The translations under genes and the position numbers were made by a program. Shown here in pieces: positions 1-8,771 of a stretch of DNA of 64,000 nt; positions within the stretch are counted from its first letter, which is position 1, and the number at the start of each line of letters is the position of its first letter. The notes below the pieces were generated by a model that saw nothing but the letters and a program-made list of their open reading frames with translations, was not told where the DNA came from and did not search any database. Source of the stretch: Candidatus Jettenia sp. AMX2 (GTDB lineage Bacteria; Planctomycetota; Brocadiia; Brocadiales; Brocadiaceae); contig CP129469.1 in the NCBI GenBank assembly GCA_030583665.1, positions 2,037,043-2,101,042 on the forward strand. Reading direction: 5' to 3'.

Positions 1-100
1 CTTTTTGGTTGTGGCTTTGCCACGCTGTGTAAATCTGTGGTTTCAGTTTTTTTTGGCGGGCAATGCCCACCCTACATTAAAATAGGTATCTATTTGGGGT

Positions 101-1441
101 TCACTTTTGTAAATCTTCTCTTTTTATTATCCCCTCGGACCAATTAATGGCCGTATCAATATCTGCAAGTTCTCCGCCTATAGACATCTTATACTGCCGC
201 CCCTCCAATAACTTCTTCTCTTCGTATTCAATGAACAACGTCGCATCATCTTTCACAGCAGTTACGACAGTATGATAATCTGTTGCACGAATGTTTACTG
301 TGCCATGCTTCATCCGTATTTGCCCGTTAACAGTATCAATTTCCAGTATCACATTTGAAACCTTGCTGGAAACGATGATTTGACCGGCCCTCAGCAGGAT
401 TTTCCGGCTCCCTGCAACATGCATATCGGTATTCACATCCAGCCCCACATCAACCCCTTTTTTTATGGACACGGCCGCTTTCCCATCACCGCCTGTCTTC
501 AAACAAACGTCATTCAGAAAATTCATGCGGCCCGATACCTTCTCCCACTCACCGCCGGGATACCTGTACTGAACATCCCCGGAGTGTTTCAAAAGAACAA
601 TTTCTCCCTCCTTGTATGCCATCAGGAAATAAACACCGGCTAAAACAAGTATTCCTGCCCCTGCAACAGAGCCAAGGAAAATAAACCCTTTTTTTGTGGG
701 CCGCGCGATCAGTATTCCCAATTCGTAAAGAATAAACATAGGCCCGGCTGTCATGGTTTGGGTAAACGGATCGGGTGGGGTAACAATCGCGGCAATGATA
801 AATATCATCAAAATAGCATATTTTCTCCATGTCATAAATTTATCCGGAGAAACAAAACCGATCTTTGACAGGAGCAGCATCACAAGAGGCAATTGAAACA
901 CCAATCCCAGAGCCACCGTCAGCATAAAAACAAATGATATATACTGCTGCATGGTAATAATTGGCTGTATACCCGGCCCAAGGATGCCGATCAGAAATTG
1001 CAGGCCAAACGGGATTAATAAAAAATACCCGAAAAACCCTCCAGCCACAAATGCCAGGTATGATACCGGAAGAAATCTGAGGATGTAGCTCTTCTCTTTT
1101 TGATAAAGCCCTGCACTGACAAACTGCCATATCTGGTAAACAATAAAGGGATATGTTGCAAGAATCGAGGTAATAAAGCATAATTTCATGTAGGCATAAA
1201 AACCCTCCTGGTAACTCAAAACCTGTAATTCTGTTGGAAGACCCGCTTTACTCATGGCAATTTTATGGGGTCTTTTGGCAACTTCCAGAATCTGTTCCTT
1301 GAAAAACCAGCACACGATAAAGAGCAGGACAAGAGCAATGATGGAATACAGAATCCTGCTTCGTAATTCCTCAAGGTGCGCACCCAACGTCATTTTTATT
1401 TTTTCAATTTCATTCCTGTCTTCTGCAGTCTTCTCTTCCAC
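101..1441 (-). CDS. tatC: Twin-arginine translocase subunit TatC with C-terminal FecR-like extension
   Basis: This is the polytopic core receptor of the Tat system, which exports folded proteins bearing twin-arginine signals across the inner membrane. Residues about 14-245 carry TatC hallmarks: the HLEELRSR N-terminal motif (about 22-29), six hydrophobic segments, and the late TPPDP motif. TatC is normally about 250 residues, but this protein has 446. After a further membrane segment (about 252-275) comes a soluble tail of about 165 residues. The tail is rich in short beta strands with repeated glycine turns, in the pattern of FecR-type domains (a run ending in GDVQYRYPGGEW, then LKTGGDGKAAVSI, then LLRAGQIIV). 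The fusion is continuous in one frame. No tatA or tatB is adjacent. It is divergent from ribH. TatC identity is near certain; the FecR-like reading of the tail is by pattern only. Confidence 0.93.
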   Translation of the reverse strand: MEEKTAEDRNEIEKIKMTLGAHLEELRSRILYSIIALVLLFIVCWFFKEQILEVAKRPHKIAMSKAGLPTELQVLSYQEGFYAYMKLCFITSILATYPFIVYQIWQFVSAGLYQKEKSYILRFLPVSYLAFVAGGFFGYFLLIPFGLQFLIGILGPGIQPIITMQQYISFVFMLTVALGLVFQLPLVMLLLSKIGFVSPDKFMTWRKYAILMIFIIAAIVTPPDPFTQTMTAGPMFILYELGILIARPTKKGFIFLGSVAGAGILVLAGVYFLMAYKEGEIVLLKHSGDVQYRYPGGEWEKVSGRMNFLNDVCLKTGGDGKAAVSIKKGVDVGLDVNTDMHVAGSRKILLRAGQIIVSSKVSNVILEIDTVNGQIRMKHGTVNIRATDYHTVVTAVKDDATLFIEYEEKKLLEGRQYKMSIGGELADIDTAINWSEGIIKREDLQK

Positions 1442-1589
1442 AACCCGACCTCTGTATATTTATATTTTCCGGGAATTACCGGTCATCCCCATAAACCGGG
1501 CATGACAGAAAACCCCGTATTTTAAAAACCTGCTGTGTAATATACAACAAAAACACGTTAAAAGAGTCATTTTATCAGAAGGATATTCT

Positions 1590-1739
1590 GTGAAAACAGA
1601 TAAAACGGTAAAATTGGGATTGTATGATACAAACATACTCCGGAAATTACAAGGAAACATTTCATCCGGAGAACAGGAGAAAAGCCTTGAAAGATTTGTG
1701 AGTATATGCTACTATTTTTACATCTTAATTTCTGTTTAA
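1590..1739 (+). CDS. Possible 49-residue small ORF of unknown function
   Basis: The 345-base gap between tatC and ribH contains a GTG-initiated frame of 49 codons. An AAGGA-like site lies six bases upstream of the GTG. The first half is charged and hydrophilic and the last dozen residues are hydrophobic and aromatic (ICYYFYILISV). I do not recognise it. It may be a small membrane peptide or chance. The rest of the gap shows no riboswitch; the conserved FMN (RFN) element sequence is absent ahead of ribH. Confidence 0.2.
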   Translation: MKTDKTVKLGLYDTNILRKLQGNISSGEQEKSLERFVSICYYFYILISV

Positions 1740-1786
1740 CTTCAGGTGATATCGGCTATCGGGGAAAATAGGAGATCCGGAAATAT

Positions 1787-2281
1787 ATGGGTGCTGAATT
1801 CCAGGGAAGCCTGCTCGGCGCAGGAAAAAGTTTTGGAATTATTGTTAGCCGGTTTAATAATTTTATAACAAAGCGCTTATTAGAAGGGGCAATAGATTGC
1901 CTGGTAAGACACGGCGTAAAAGACGAGCATATTGATGTTTTCTGGGTACCGGGTTCTTACGAGATACCCTATGCAGCCCTTAAGGTTGCGCAGAATAATA
2001 GCTATGATGCAATAATCTGCTTAGGTGCGATAATACGGGGCGAAACTGCCCACTTCGATTATATTGCAAGTGAATCCGCAAAGGGTATTGCCCATGCAGG
2101 GCTATCTACCGGTATTCCAGCCATTTATGGTGTTATTACTACAGAAACATTGGAACAAGCCATAGACCGGGCAGGTGCAAAGGCAGGAAATAAAGGAGCA
2201 GAAGCTGCTTTGTCAGCCATAGAAATGGCAAACCTTTTTGATCAAATACACGCCGGTATAAAATCCATAAAAAAAGGATAA
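1787..2281 (+). CDS. ribH: 6,7-dimethyl-8-ribityllumazine synthase
   Basis: The enzyme condenses 5-amino-6-ribitylaminouracil with 3,4-dihydroxybutanone phosphate, the penultimate step of riboflavin synthesis, in the cytoplasm and usually as an icosahedral or pentameric shell. The 164 residues match the family length. Family motifs run in order: SRFN near residue 22, WVPGSYEIP near 54, [14 protein letters not shown] near 82, [11 protein letters not shown] near 114 and the GNKGAEAA segment near 135. A GGAG site lies 11 bases before the ATG. It is followed 111 bases on by the NusB-PHP gene on the same strand; ribH-nusB order is common in bacteria, which supports a shared transcript. No other riboflavin gene is in the window. 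Confidence 0.97.
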   Translation: MGAEFQGSLLGAGKSFGIIVSRFNNFITKRLLEGAIDCLVRHGVKDEHIDVFWVPGSYEIPYAALKVAQNNSYDAIICLGAIIRGETAHFDYIASESAKGIAHAGLSTGIPAIYGVITTETLEQAIDRAGAKAGNKGAEAALSAIEMANLFDQIHAGIKSIKKG

Positions 2282-2392
2282 AAGCGCTTTGGCTCTTTCC
2301 ATCTCCTGTACACCCGGTAAAAAATCGTAATAAAAACAGACTTTTTTTCTTTTGAGTTATTTTTGAACCGCTCTCATTAAAAATCAGAACCC

Positions 2393-3673
2393 ATGCGTAA
2401 CCGAACAATTGCCCGCGAACTGGCCCTTCAAGCCCTCTATCAACTTGACCTGCGTGGTAACGAAATTTTCGATGAAATCAAGACGTTCTGCAGAAACAGT
2501 ACAGAAAAACAGGATATCTGTGAATTCGCCCTCTTGCTTATCGATGGCTGCCGGTCACATCTCCGGGAAATCGATGAAAAAATATCAAGCGTTACCGAAC
2601 ACTGGGAACTGAACCGTATGGCAGTTATTGATAAAAACATCCTGCGTCTGGGTGTCTACGAACTGTTATACAGGGAAGACATTCCGCCAAAAGTTTCCAT
2701 TAACGAAGCCATTGAACTTGCAAAAAAATTCAGTACAAAAAATTCAGGAATTTTTGTAAATGGAATTTTAGACAGGATCTATACTCAGTTTGGAAATGGA
2801 AAGTTAAGAGAAAAAAAATACGGTTCCCTCCTTTACGATGTACCACAAATACAATACGGTAATTCTGACCTTCATATCCACTCAACGTATTCAGACGGCA
2901 CCTATACGCCAGAAGAAATTGTTGACGAGGCAATTCGTCTCGGCGTTTCTACCATATCAATTACCGATCATGATACAACAAAAGGTGTTGATCTTGCAAT
3001 CCGCTACGGAGAGAAGAAAAATCTTATTATTATCCCGGGTATAGAAATCTCTTCGTACCAGTCCCCTTCCGAGATTCATATTCTTGGATATTTTATTGAC
3101 ACCCGCAACGCTTCCTTGCAAAAAATATTAAAACAGGCTCATGAAGACAGGAGAAAACGTATTCACCTTATTGCAGAAAAATTACGCAGCCTGAATATCA
3201 ACATTGATCCGGATGAAATTTTAGCATTGGCAGGCCTGGGATCCCCGGGGAGGATGCATGTTGCGGAAGCATTGTGGAAGCATAATTATTGCAGCACCAT
3301 CCTGGAGGCGTTTGCAAAATATATAAGCGACAGCGGCCCCGCATACGTTCCGAAAAAAACACTGACCCCCCGGCAGGCAATAGAAATAATCAGAGAAGCA
3401 AAAGGGGTAGCGGTTCTTGCACATCCGGGATTAACACAGAAAGACCATCTTATTGAAGAGTTGGTAAAATATGGTTTGCAGGGAATAGAAATATACTATC
3501 CATCACACTCATCACAGGATATAAAGAAATACAGCAAACTTGCAGAAAAATATAATCTGGCTGCAACAGGAGGGTCAGACTTCCATGGAGAAAGAAAAAT
3601 AGATACCCCTATCGCAAAAGTCACTATACCAGGCGACCTGGTTAAAAAACTGAGACAAAAATGTCCGCCCTGA
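2393..3673 (+). CDS. NusB antitermination factor fused to a PHP-domain phosphoesterase
   Basis: Residues 1 to about 130 are a complete NusB, the RNA-binding antitermination factor that acts with NusE/S10 on boxA during rRNA transcription (N-terminal RxxARELALQALYQ, C-terminal PPKVSINEAIELAKKF and FVNGILD). After a short linker, residues about 153-426 form a PHP phosphoesterase of the TrpH/YciV (RNase AM) type. All metal-binding motifs are visible: DLHIHSTYSDG, ITDHDT, GIEIS, LAHPG and GSDFHG. One uninterrupted frame encodes both, with no internal stop. Normal NusB is about 140 residues. RNase AM in E. coli trims 5' ends of rRNAs, so joining it to an rRNA antitermination factor makes functional sense, but that is inference. 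A nusB symbol alone would understate the protein. Confidence 0.93.
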   Translation: MRNRTIARELALQALYQLDLRGNEIFDEIKTFCRNSTEKQDICEFALLLIDGCRSHLREIDEKISSVTEHWELNRMAVIDKNILRLGVYELLYREDIPPKVSINEAIELAKKFSTKNSGIFVNGILDRIYTQFGNGKLREKKYGSLLYDVPQIQYGNSDLHIHSTYSDGTYTPEEIVDEAIRLGVSTISITDHDTTKGVDLAIRYGEKKNLIIIPGIEISSYQSPSEIHILGYFIDTRNASLQKILKQAHEDRRKRIHLIAEKLRSLNINIDPDEILALAGLGSPGRMHVAEALWKHNYCSTILEAFAKYISDSGPAYVPKKTLTPRQAIEIIREAKGVAVLAHPGLTQKDHLIEELVKYGLQGIEIYYPSHSSQDIKKYSKLAEKYNLAATGGSDFHGERKIDTPIAKVTIPGDLVKKLRQKCPP

Positions 3674-3840
3674 CGGGTATCCAGGTCTTTCTTACCTATA
3701 ATTTCTTAGGCAAGCGGCTTTCATGTGGACACAAAAGCATGGAATTACCATCATGACAAACAGGGACAACTGTCAGGTATTTTGAAACACACAAGGCCTG
3801 ATTTATTTTCTTAAAAATACACGAATCGATGAAAATTATT

Positions 3841-5277
3841 ATGTCTGACAAGAAAAAAGAATTACCACAATTAAAAAAAATAAAGAAAATTGTAAAGAAA
3901 AAACGCCGGAATATTTTATACCGGTTCTGGCACGGTTCGATAGAACCACGGAAAACGGTTGTTTACGAAGGTGATACCATAAAATTAGTCCCTTTGCCAC
4001 CGGAAACTATCTATGAAGAATACTTTGAAGAGCAGATAGTAATCATAGAAGAAACTCTTGCTGCTGAAGTCATCCCGGAAGAAAAGACACTCCCTGTTTC
4101 ACCGGAAGTGGCGGATAGTCCGGATGCGCCAGACAAACAACCTCCGGAGATAAGGAAAGCCGCAAGTGAATGCATTACGGAAAAGACTTCAGCTCCATCC
4201 GATACTGCCGTAATAGAAACGGAAAACGGTATTCTTGCCATCCCGGAAGCAACCCTTGGCGAAGACAGGGAGAGCCAGTACTCAACACCTTTAACAACTG
4301 CTACCATAGAGGAAAAGGTGAAAAAGCCGGCTCCGCCTTTTAAAAAACCCCCGGTCACAAAAGAGAAGGCATCTGAAAAACTTAAAAAAGGGCTGGAAAA
4401 AACCCGCAGCCGCTTCTGGTCACGGTTAAAAAATATCTTTACGTTCAAAAGAAAGATTGATGAATCTGTGCTGGAGGAACTGGAAGATGTCCTCATTGGC
4501 GCAGATATCGGTGTAAGACCGGTTCAAATACTCATACAAAAACTTCAGAAAGCGTGGAAATCCAAAACCATAACCGAAACTTCGGAAATACATGATTTTA
4601 TCAAACAAATATTGATAGAGGATTTGCGTTCCTGGAATATTACTATCAACTACGCAGCAACACCTCCTACGGTCATTATGGTTGTTGGAGTAAACGGGGT
4701 AGGGAAAACAACATCCATAGCAAAGCTTGCGAACCTTCTTATCAGGAATGGTAAAAAGGTTATGGTTGCAGCAAGCGATACCTTTCGGGCTGCTGCTGTT
4801 GATCAGCTCGAAATATGGAGTAAGCGCATCGGAGCTGATATCGTAAAGCACCAGACAGGTTCGGATCCTGCCGCCGTTGCCTACGATGCACTGGAAGCCA
4901 GCCTGTCGAGAGGTATTGATGTACTTATCGTAGATACTGCCGGGCGTTTACATACTCATGAAAACCTTATGAATGAACTGGGTAAGATTAAGCGGGTTAT
5001 TTCCAGGAAGATTCCCGATGCGCCTCACGAAGTGCTGCTTGTTCTCGATGCAACAACCGGGCAAAACGCCGTTTCACAGGCAAAGATGTTTAAAAAGGTA
5101 GTGGACGTCACAGGAATATTCCTTGCCAAAATTGATGGTACGGCAAAGGGCGGTGTTATCCTGGGCATGCGTAACGAAATAAATATCCCGGTAAAGTTTA
5201 TCGGATTGGGAGAAAAAGCAGACGACATTGAACAATTTGACGCTGACGCATTTGTAAATGCACTGTTTGAACAATAG
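3841..5277 (+). CDS. ftsY: Signal recognition particle receptor FtsY
   Basis: FtsY is the membrane-associated SRP receptor GTPase that pairs with Ffh to deliver nascent membrane proteins to SecYEG. The NG domain fills the C-terminal 300 residues: GVNGVGKTTS (P-loop), DTFRAAAVDQL, DTAGRLHTHENL, TAKGG, and the closing GLGEKADDIEQFD. A long charged N-terminal region (about 180 residues, Lys-rich then Glu/Pro-rich) precedes it, as in enterobacterial FtsY A-domains. The frame also contains an ATG four codons upstream (3829); I prefer 3841 (MSDKKKELP), but neither has a strong ribosome site. The next gene starts eight bases downstream, which suggests co-transcription. Confidence 0.96.
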   Translation: MSDKKKELPQLKKIKKIVKKKRRNILYRFWHGSIEPRKTVVYEGDTIKLVPLPPETIYEEYFEEQIVIIEETLAAEVIPEEKTLPVSPEVADSPDAPDKQPPEIRKAASECITEKTSAPSDTAVIETENGILAIPEATLGEDRESQYSTPLTTATIEEKVKKPAPPFKKPPVTKEKASEKLKKGLEKTRSRFWSRLKNIFTFKRKIDESVLEELEDVLIGADIGVRPVQILIQKLQKAWKSKTITETSEIHDFIKQILIEDLRSWNITINYAATPPTVIMVVGVNGVGKTTSIAKLANLLIRNGKKVMVAASDTFRAAAVDQLEIWSKRIGADIVKHQTGSDPAAVAYDALEASLSRGIDVLIVDTAGRLHTHENLMNELGKIKRVISRKIPDAPHEVLLVLDATTGQNAVSQAKMFKKVVDVTGIFLAKIDGTAKGGVILGMRNEINIPVKFIGLGEKADDIEQFDADAFVNALFEQ

Positions 5278-5285
5278 AATTACCT

Positions 5286-6005
5286 ATGATAGAAAAAGAT
5301 ACCATTCTCTTCCGTATATTTCGTTTCGATCCGGTACATGATAAAGAGCATTCCTTCCGGGAATACAGGGTGCCCTTTACACGGAAAGATCAGACGGTGC
5401 TGGAAGCGCTCTTTTATATTCAGCAAAGACTGGACGATTCACTGGCTTTCCGGTCCTCCTGCATGGCCGGAATCTGTGGCTCCTGTGCTATGCATATTAA
5501 TGGAAAATATCGTCTGGCATGTAATACATTGGTTTCAGGACTTAAATCAAAAACCGTTACCATCCGTCCCCTGGCACGCATGCCCGTCCATAAAGACCTT
5601 TTTGTGGATATGAAACCCTTCTGGGAAAAATACGAGTATATTAAACCTTATATAATTCCCGGTAAACCCTTATCAGCGCCCGGTGAACAGCTACAAACAA
5701 CCGGTGAGCGTTCAAAAATTGATGCCTTAATTGACTGTATCCTGTGTGCATGCTGCCATTCATCATGTCCCGTTACCGCATCACATGAGAAATATCCGGG
5801 ACCAATGGCCCTTCTCCAGACAGACCGGTTCCTGTCTGATACGAGGGACCGTGCTGGAAACGAACGGCTGGCAATGGTAAATGATGAACATGGGGTATGG
5901 CGTTGCCACACGGTCTTTAATTGCCAGGAAGTTTGCCCCAAGAGGTTAGATCCATCCGGTTCTATCGCAAAGATAAAGACGGAAATTATTAAAAATAACG
6001 TGTAA
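5286..6005 (+). CDS. Succinate dehydrogenase/fumarate reductase-type iron-sulfur subunit
   Basis: This is an SdhB/FrdB-like electron-transfer subunit of 239 residues. The N-terminal half is a [2Fe-2S] ferredoxin fold with CMAGICGSCAM and a distal LAC ligand. The C-terminal half has the CILCACCHSSCP cluster and a second group ending in CQEVCP, which are the ligands of the [4Fe-4S] and [3Fe-4S] centres. The expected partners, the flavoprotein SdhA and the membrane anchor, are not adjacent; upstream is ftsY (eight bases away) and downstream a LOG-family gene. It may serve a complex encoded elsewhere, or a related heterodisulfide or fumarate reductase-like enzyme. The family call is firm; the specific complex is not known. 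Confidence 0.88.
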   Translation: MIEKDTILFRIFRFDPVHDKEHSFREYRVPFTRKDQTVLEALFYIQQRLDDSLAFRSSCMAGICGSCAMHINGKYRLACNTLVSGLKSKTVTIRPLARMPVHKDLFVDMKPFWEKYEYIKPYIIPGKPLSAPGEQLQTTGERSKIDALIDCILCACCHSSCPVTASHEKYPGPMALLQTDRFLSDTRDRAGNERLAMVNDEHGVWRCHTVFNCQEVCPKRLDPSGSIAKIKTEIIKNNV

Positions 6006-6072
6006 CGATAACTATTCACCAAAGTGCAGAATCCTTCGTTTAACCCTGAATGACGGCAAGAGGTATTGTAAG

Positions 6073-6642
6073 GTGAAAAATAACAATTCCATAAAACGTA
6101 TTTGTGTGTTTTGCGGTTCCAGGCCAGGAACACGCCGTGCATATGCCGATATGGCTCGAAAATTAGGCAAAACCATTGTCTCACAGGGAATGGGACTTGT
6201 TTACGGCGGAGGAAGTGTCGGTTTAATGGGGATTATCGCGAATGCTGTCCTGAAAGAACATGGTGAAGTTATTGGAGTAATCCCCCGGTCTCTCTCTGCC
6301 AGAGAAATTGTCCATCCAGCTCTGACAGAACTCCGGTTTGTATCCGGCATGCACGAACGAAAAGCCATTATGGCAGAACTATCTGATGCATTTATTGCAA
6401 TGCCTGGCGGTTTTGGAACCTTTGATGAGTTTTTTGAAATCGTCACCTGGGCACAACTGGACTTGCATACAAAGCCAATAGGTTTGTTAAATGTCGAACA
6501 ATATTTTAATCTGTTATTGGCATTCTTTAATCATGTACAGGAAGAATGTTTTATACAGGCAAAACACCGGGAACTCATCATAACATCCGATGACCCGGAG
6601 GAATTGTTAAATGAACTGATGCTCTGTAAAAACAAACAATAA
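6073..6642 (+). CDS. LOG family protein (nucleotide 5'-monophosphate phosphoribohydrolase type)
   Basis: This protein of 189 residues belongs to the LOG (lysine decarboxylase-like, TIGR00730) family, whose studied members release bases from nucleoside 5'-monophosphates, including cytokinin riboside phosphates. The diagnostic PGGFGTFDEF motif near residue 113 is intact, as are the N-terminal VFCGSRPG and the VYGGGSVGLMG loop. The start is a GTG at 6073, preceded by the AAGAGG run about a dozen bases upstream. It lies 67 bases after the iron-sulfur subunit on the same strand and could be the last gene of that transcript. True substrate in this organism is unknown. Confidence 0.92.
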   Translation: MKNNNSIKRICVFCGSRPGTRRAYADMARKLGKTIVSQGMGLVYGGGSVGLMGIIANAVLKEHGEVIGVIPRSLSAREIVHPALTELRFVSGMHERKAIMAELSDAFIAMPGGFGTFDEFFEIVTWAQLDLHTKPIGLLNVEQYFNLLLAFFNHVQEECFIQAKHRELIITSDDPEELLNELMLCKNKQ

Positions 6643-6748
6643 GAAATCTTATCTTTTTTTCCGGTTTCTCCCGAAAAAACCAAAGGCGCAATCCAGCTAT
6701 GAAGCAATCTCAATACTATCCGGAACAGGGAATGTTTCGCAAAATTCA

Positions 6749-6915
6749 ACAAAAACGTAACAATTTGATTTTTTGAAAAATGCTAATAATAGCGATGTTT
6801 ACCGCACAGTGTAGGGGCGAAGCATTTGCTATAAATTGGCATCCATGCGTTCATAACCAAACCGACGAATGCTTCGCCCCTGCTTTTTCAAAAAGCCAAA
6901 TTGTTACACAAAAAC
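6749..6915. mobile_element. IS66-type MITE with 8-bp target-site duplication
   Basis: A 151-bp non-coding element (6757-6907) begins GTAACAATTTG and ends with its near-perfect inverted complement; terminal repeats are about 26 bp with few mismatches. It is flanked on both sides by the same octamer, ACAAAAAC (6749-6756 and 6908-6915). Termini starting GTAA and 8-bp duplications are typical of the IS66 family, so this is most simply a miniature derivative mobilised by an IS66-like transposase encoded elsewhere. Its core contains an inner palindrome around GCGAAGCATT. It sits nine bases beyond the end of the DUF3786 gene. Confidence 0.8.
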
Positions 6916-6923
6916 GGTATCCA

Positions 6924-7736
6924 TCATCCTGTATTCTTCTCCCCTGACGTTCCATAGCCTTTCTGAACGACTATCTCAATAAATCTTTCTACAAGGTAAG
7001 CAAGATATTCTATATCAATATAAGCATCTGCACTACTATCCAGAAATAGTTTGCAGCTTGCCGGAAACTCCTCATCGGACTCCCAGAAACATACATAAAA
7101 AGGAATATGTGGCAAAAGGTCAAAACGGCAAATAAAGTCACACTTCATCCTGCCCGGGACTTCTCTTCCACCAAGCTCCTTGCACCGTGTCTTTAGGTCT
7201 TTTATCCGGTCATGAAACGCTATTGCCACCTTTTCCTCTGCGCTTCGCTGGAATGCCTTTACATGAGAGGCTGTATTGGGAAAATGCCCGAGGGTAACCC
7301 AATCGCCCGTTAAGGATTTATTTCCTTTCCTGCGGATATAATCATACACAATAATCTTTGACCATGAGTCATTACAATAGGTACCATTATCCTCAAACAA
7401 ACCCTCCTTGCGCATTTCGTACTGTTTATTCATCATGGTAAATTTAATAACCCCGGTTCCGTTTTCAACCAAATAATGTCCCCCGATGGCAAAAGCAGCC
7501 TCTTGAAAATCAGTACAAATTGCCTCTTTCTCTAACTCGTTGCTCACCCGTTCGTAATTATCCTCTCTTGCAGCGGGAGTTTTCGGGGAAAATACGGTCC
7601 CGTTTTTTCCCTTTCTGTACGGACAATCAGACAACTTACGTTGAGCATTTTTAACCTTGACAGCAAAGGCAATACAGGCAGGCACTCCGCATTCTCCGCA
7701 ATTTGTTCCGGGCAATTCCTTATAGATGTCGAGCAT
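6924..7736 (-). CDS. DUF3786 protein with N-terminal 4Fe-4S domain
   Basis: The protein has 270 residues. The first 45 form a small iron-sulfur domain of the type found in corrinoid/CO-dehydrogenase-associated and Rnf-like proteins: GTNCGECGVPACIAFA followed by a distal CP. The remainder matches the DUF3786 family by its layout, a soluble alpha/beta domain with the GDWVTLGHFPN and FYVCFWESDEEFPA segments. Function is unknown; homologues occur in strict anaerobes and are suspected redox or corrinoid-related proteins. It is transcribed alone, convergent with the LOG gene, with a MITE between them. Upstream is a repeat-rich gap of about one kilobase. Confidence 0.8.
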   Translation of the reverse strand: MLDIYKELPGTNCGECGVPACIAFAVKVKNAQRKLSDCPYRKGKNGTVFSPKTPAAREDNYERVSNELEKEAICTDFQEAAFAIGGHYLVENGTGVIKFTMMNKQYEMRKEGLFEDNGTYCNDSWSKIIVYDYIRRKGNKSLTGDWVTLGHFPNTASHVKAFQRSAEEKVAIAFHDRIKDLKTRCKELGGREVPGRMKCDFICRFDLLPHIPFYVCFWESDEEFPASCKLFLDSSADAYIDIEYLAYLVERFIEIVVQKGYGTSGEKNTG

Positions 7737-7789
7737 AAAATGTGCTTCTCAAAATAAAAAAGTGTGTTTTAACACCATGAAGTACAAGA

Positions 7790-8620
7790 AGGATGGAAAC
7801 CACAGATTACACAGATTAAAAGGAAAAACGGAAACCACGGATTAATTAAAAAATCTTATTTGACTATAATTTAAATGTAGGGTGGGCATCGCCCACCAAA
7901 AAAGACCGTTTCTGTCATTGCGAGGAGCGAAAGCGACGAAGCAAACTCGGAGACTGCTTCGCTAACGCTCGCAGCAGGCTCCGCAATCTCTGCCTTTGGA
8001 ATTGCTTCGGAAAAGACCCTCGCAATGACGTGCGCGTGTCTTTTTTACCACGAAGACCATAGCGTGGCGAAGCCACAACCAAATTCGAATTTCGGATTGC
8101 GGATTTCAAAACAGTTTCAAATGCGTTCTTTGCACCTTTGCGATGAACTATTACGATCTATTTTTTTCTAATCCCGAAGGGATGTCATGATTATAGCAAA
8201 AGTCATACAAAAGATTTCTAACCCCGAAGGGGTAACATAGGAAACCCATGATCATCTTACAATCATGCCACCCCTTCGGGGTTGTTGGTTTTTTGGTTGT
8301 TCATTTACTATAATCATGTCAGCCCTTCAGGCTTGGCACAGCCTTTGGCGCAACCAAATTCGAATTTCGAAACAATTTCAAATGACGAAAAACTCAATGC
8401 CCAAAACTTTACGTAAGCCTTATCTGGTCATTGCCTTACGGTTATGTATTTTGAAAAACGAGCACAAAAAACAAGAAGTTGATGGTTAGTAGTACGAAGT
8501 TTAAGAAGATCACGAAGAAAATATTTTTAAAACAAATCTTTTGACTCTATCCTTCTTCGTGCCCTTCGTGTTCATTTTTCGCTTCGTATGCTTCGTGTTC
8601 CTTTTGGCAGGAAGTGCCTG
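7790..8620. repeat. Intergenic repeat cluster (CACAGATT, CATTGCGAGG, CCCCGAAGGGG and ACGAAG families)
   Basis: This gap between DUF3786 and PPDK holds no credible gene. In order it contains: CACAGATTACACAGAT-type repeats (about 7800-7830); a GTAGGGTGGGC palindrome (about 7878); the CATTGCGAGGAGCGAAAGCG repeat and its inverted partner (7915-8030); a full copy of the large palindromic element with four hairpins built on CCCGAAGGG or CCCTTCGGG (about 8085-8490, core 8168-8336); and degenerate ACGAAG/TTCGTG repeats (to 8620). The same families recur through the window. Confidence 0.85.
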
Positions 8621-8771
8621 CCCTACACACCCTGAACCTTGATTTTCTGCAGGGAAGCGAACCTAAAGATTTGCCCTGCATGCCCCGTTGTTCAAAATAA
8701 CTCCGGGAAGATACTGCCGATCAAAGGACAACTTCGCCTCTGTTTCCTCCTGCAACCTCATTTCTCATACA

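Noticed and set aside
1740-1786. FMN riboswitch ahead of ribH
   Set aside because: The conserved RFN element sequence is absent upstream of the gene.
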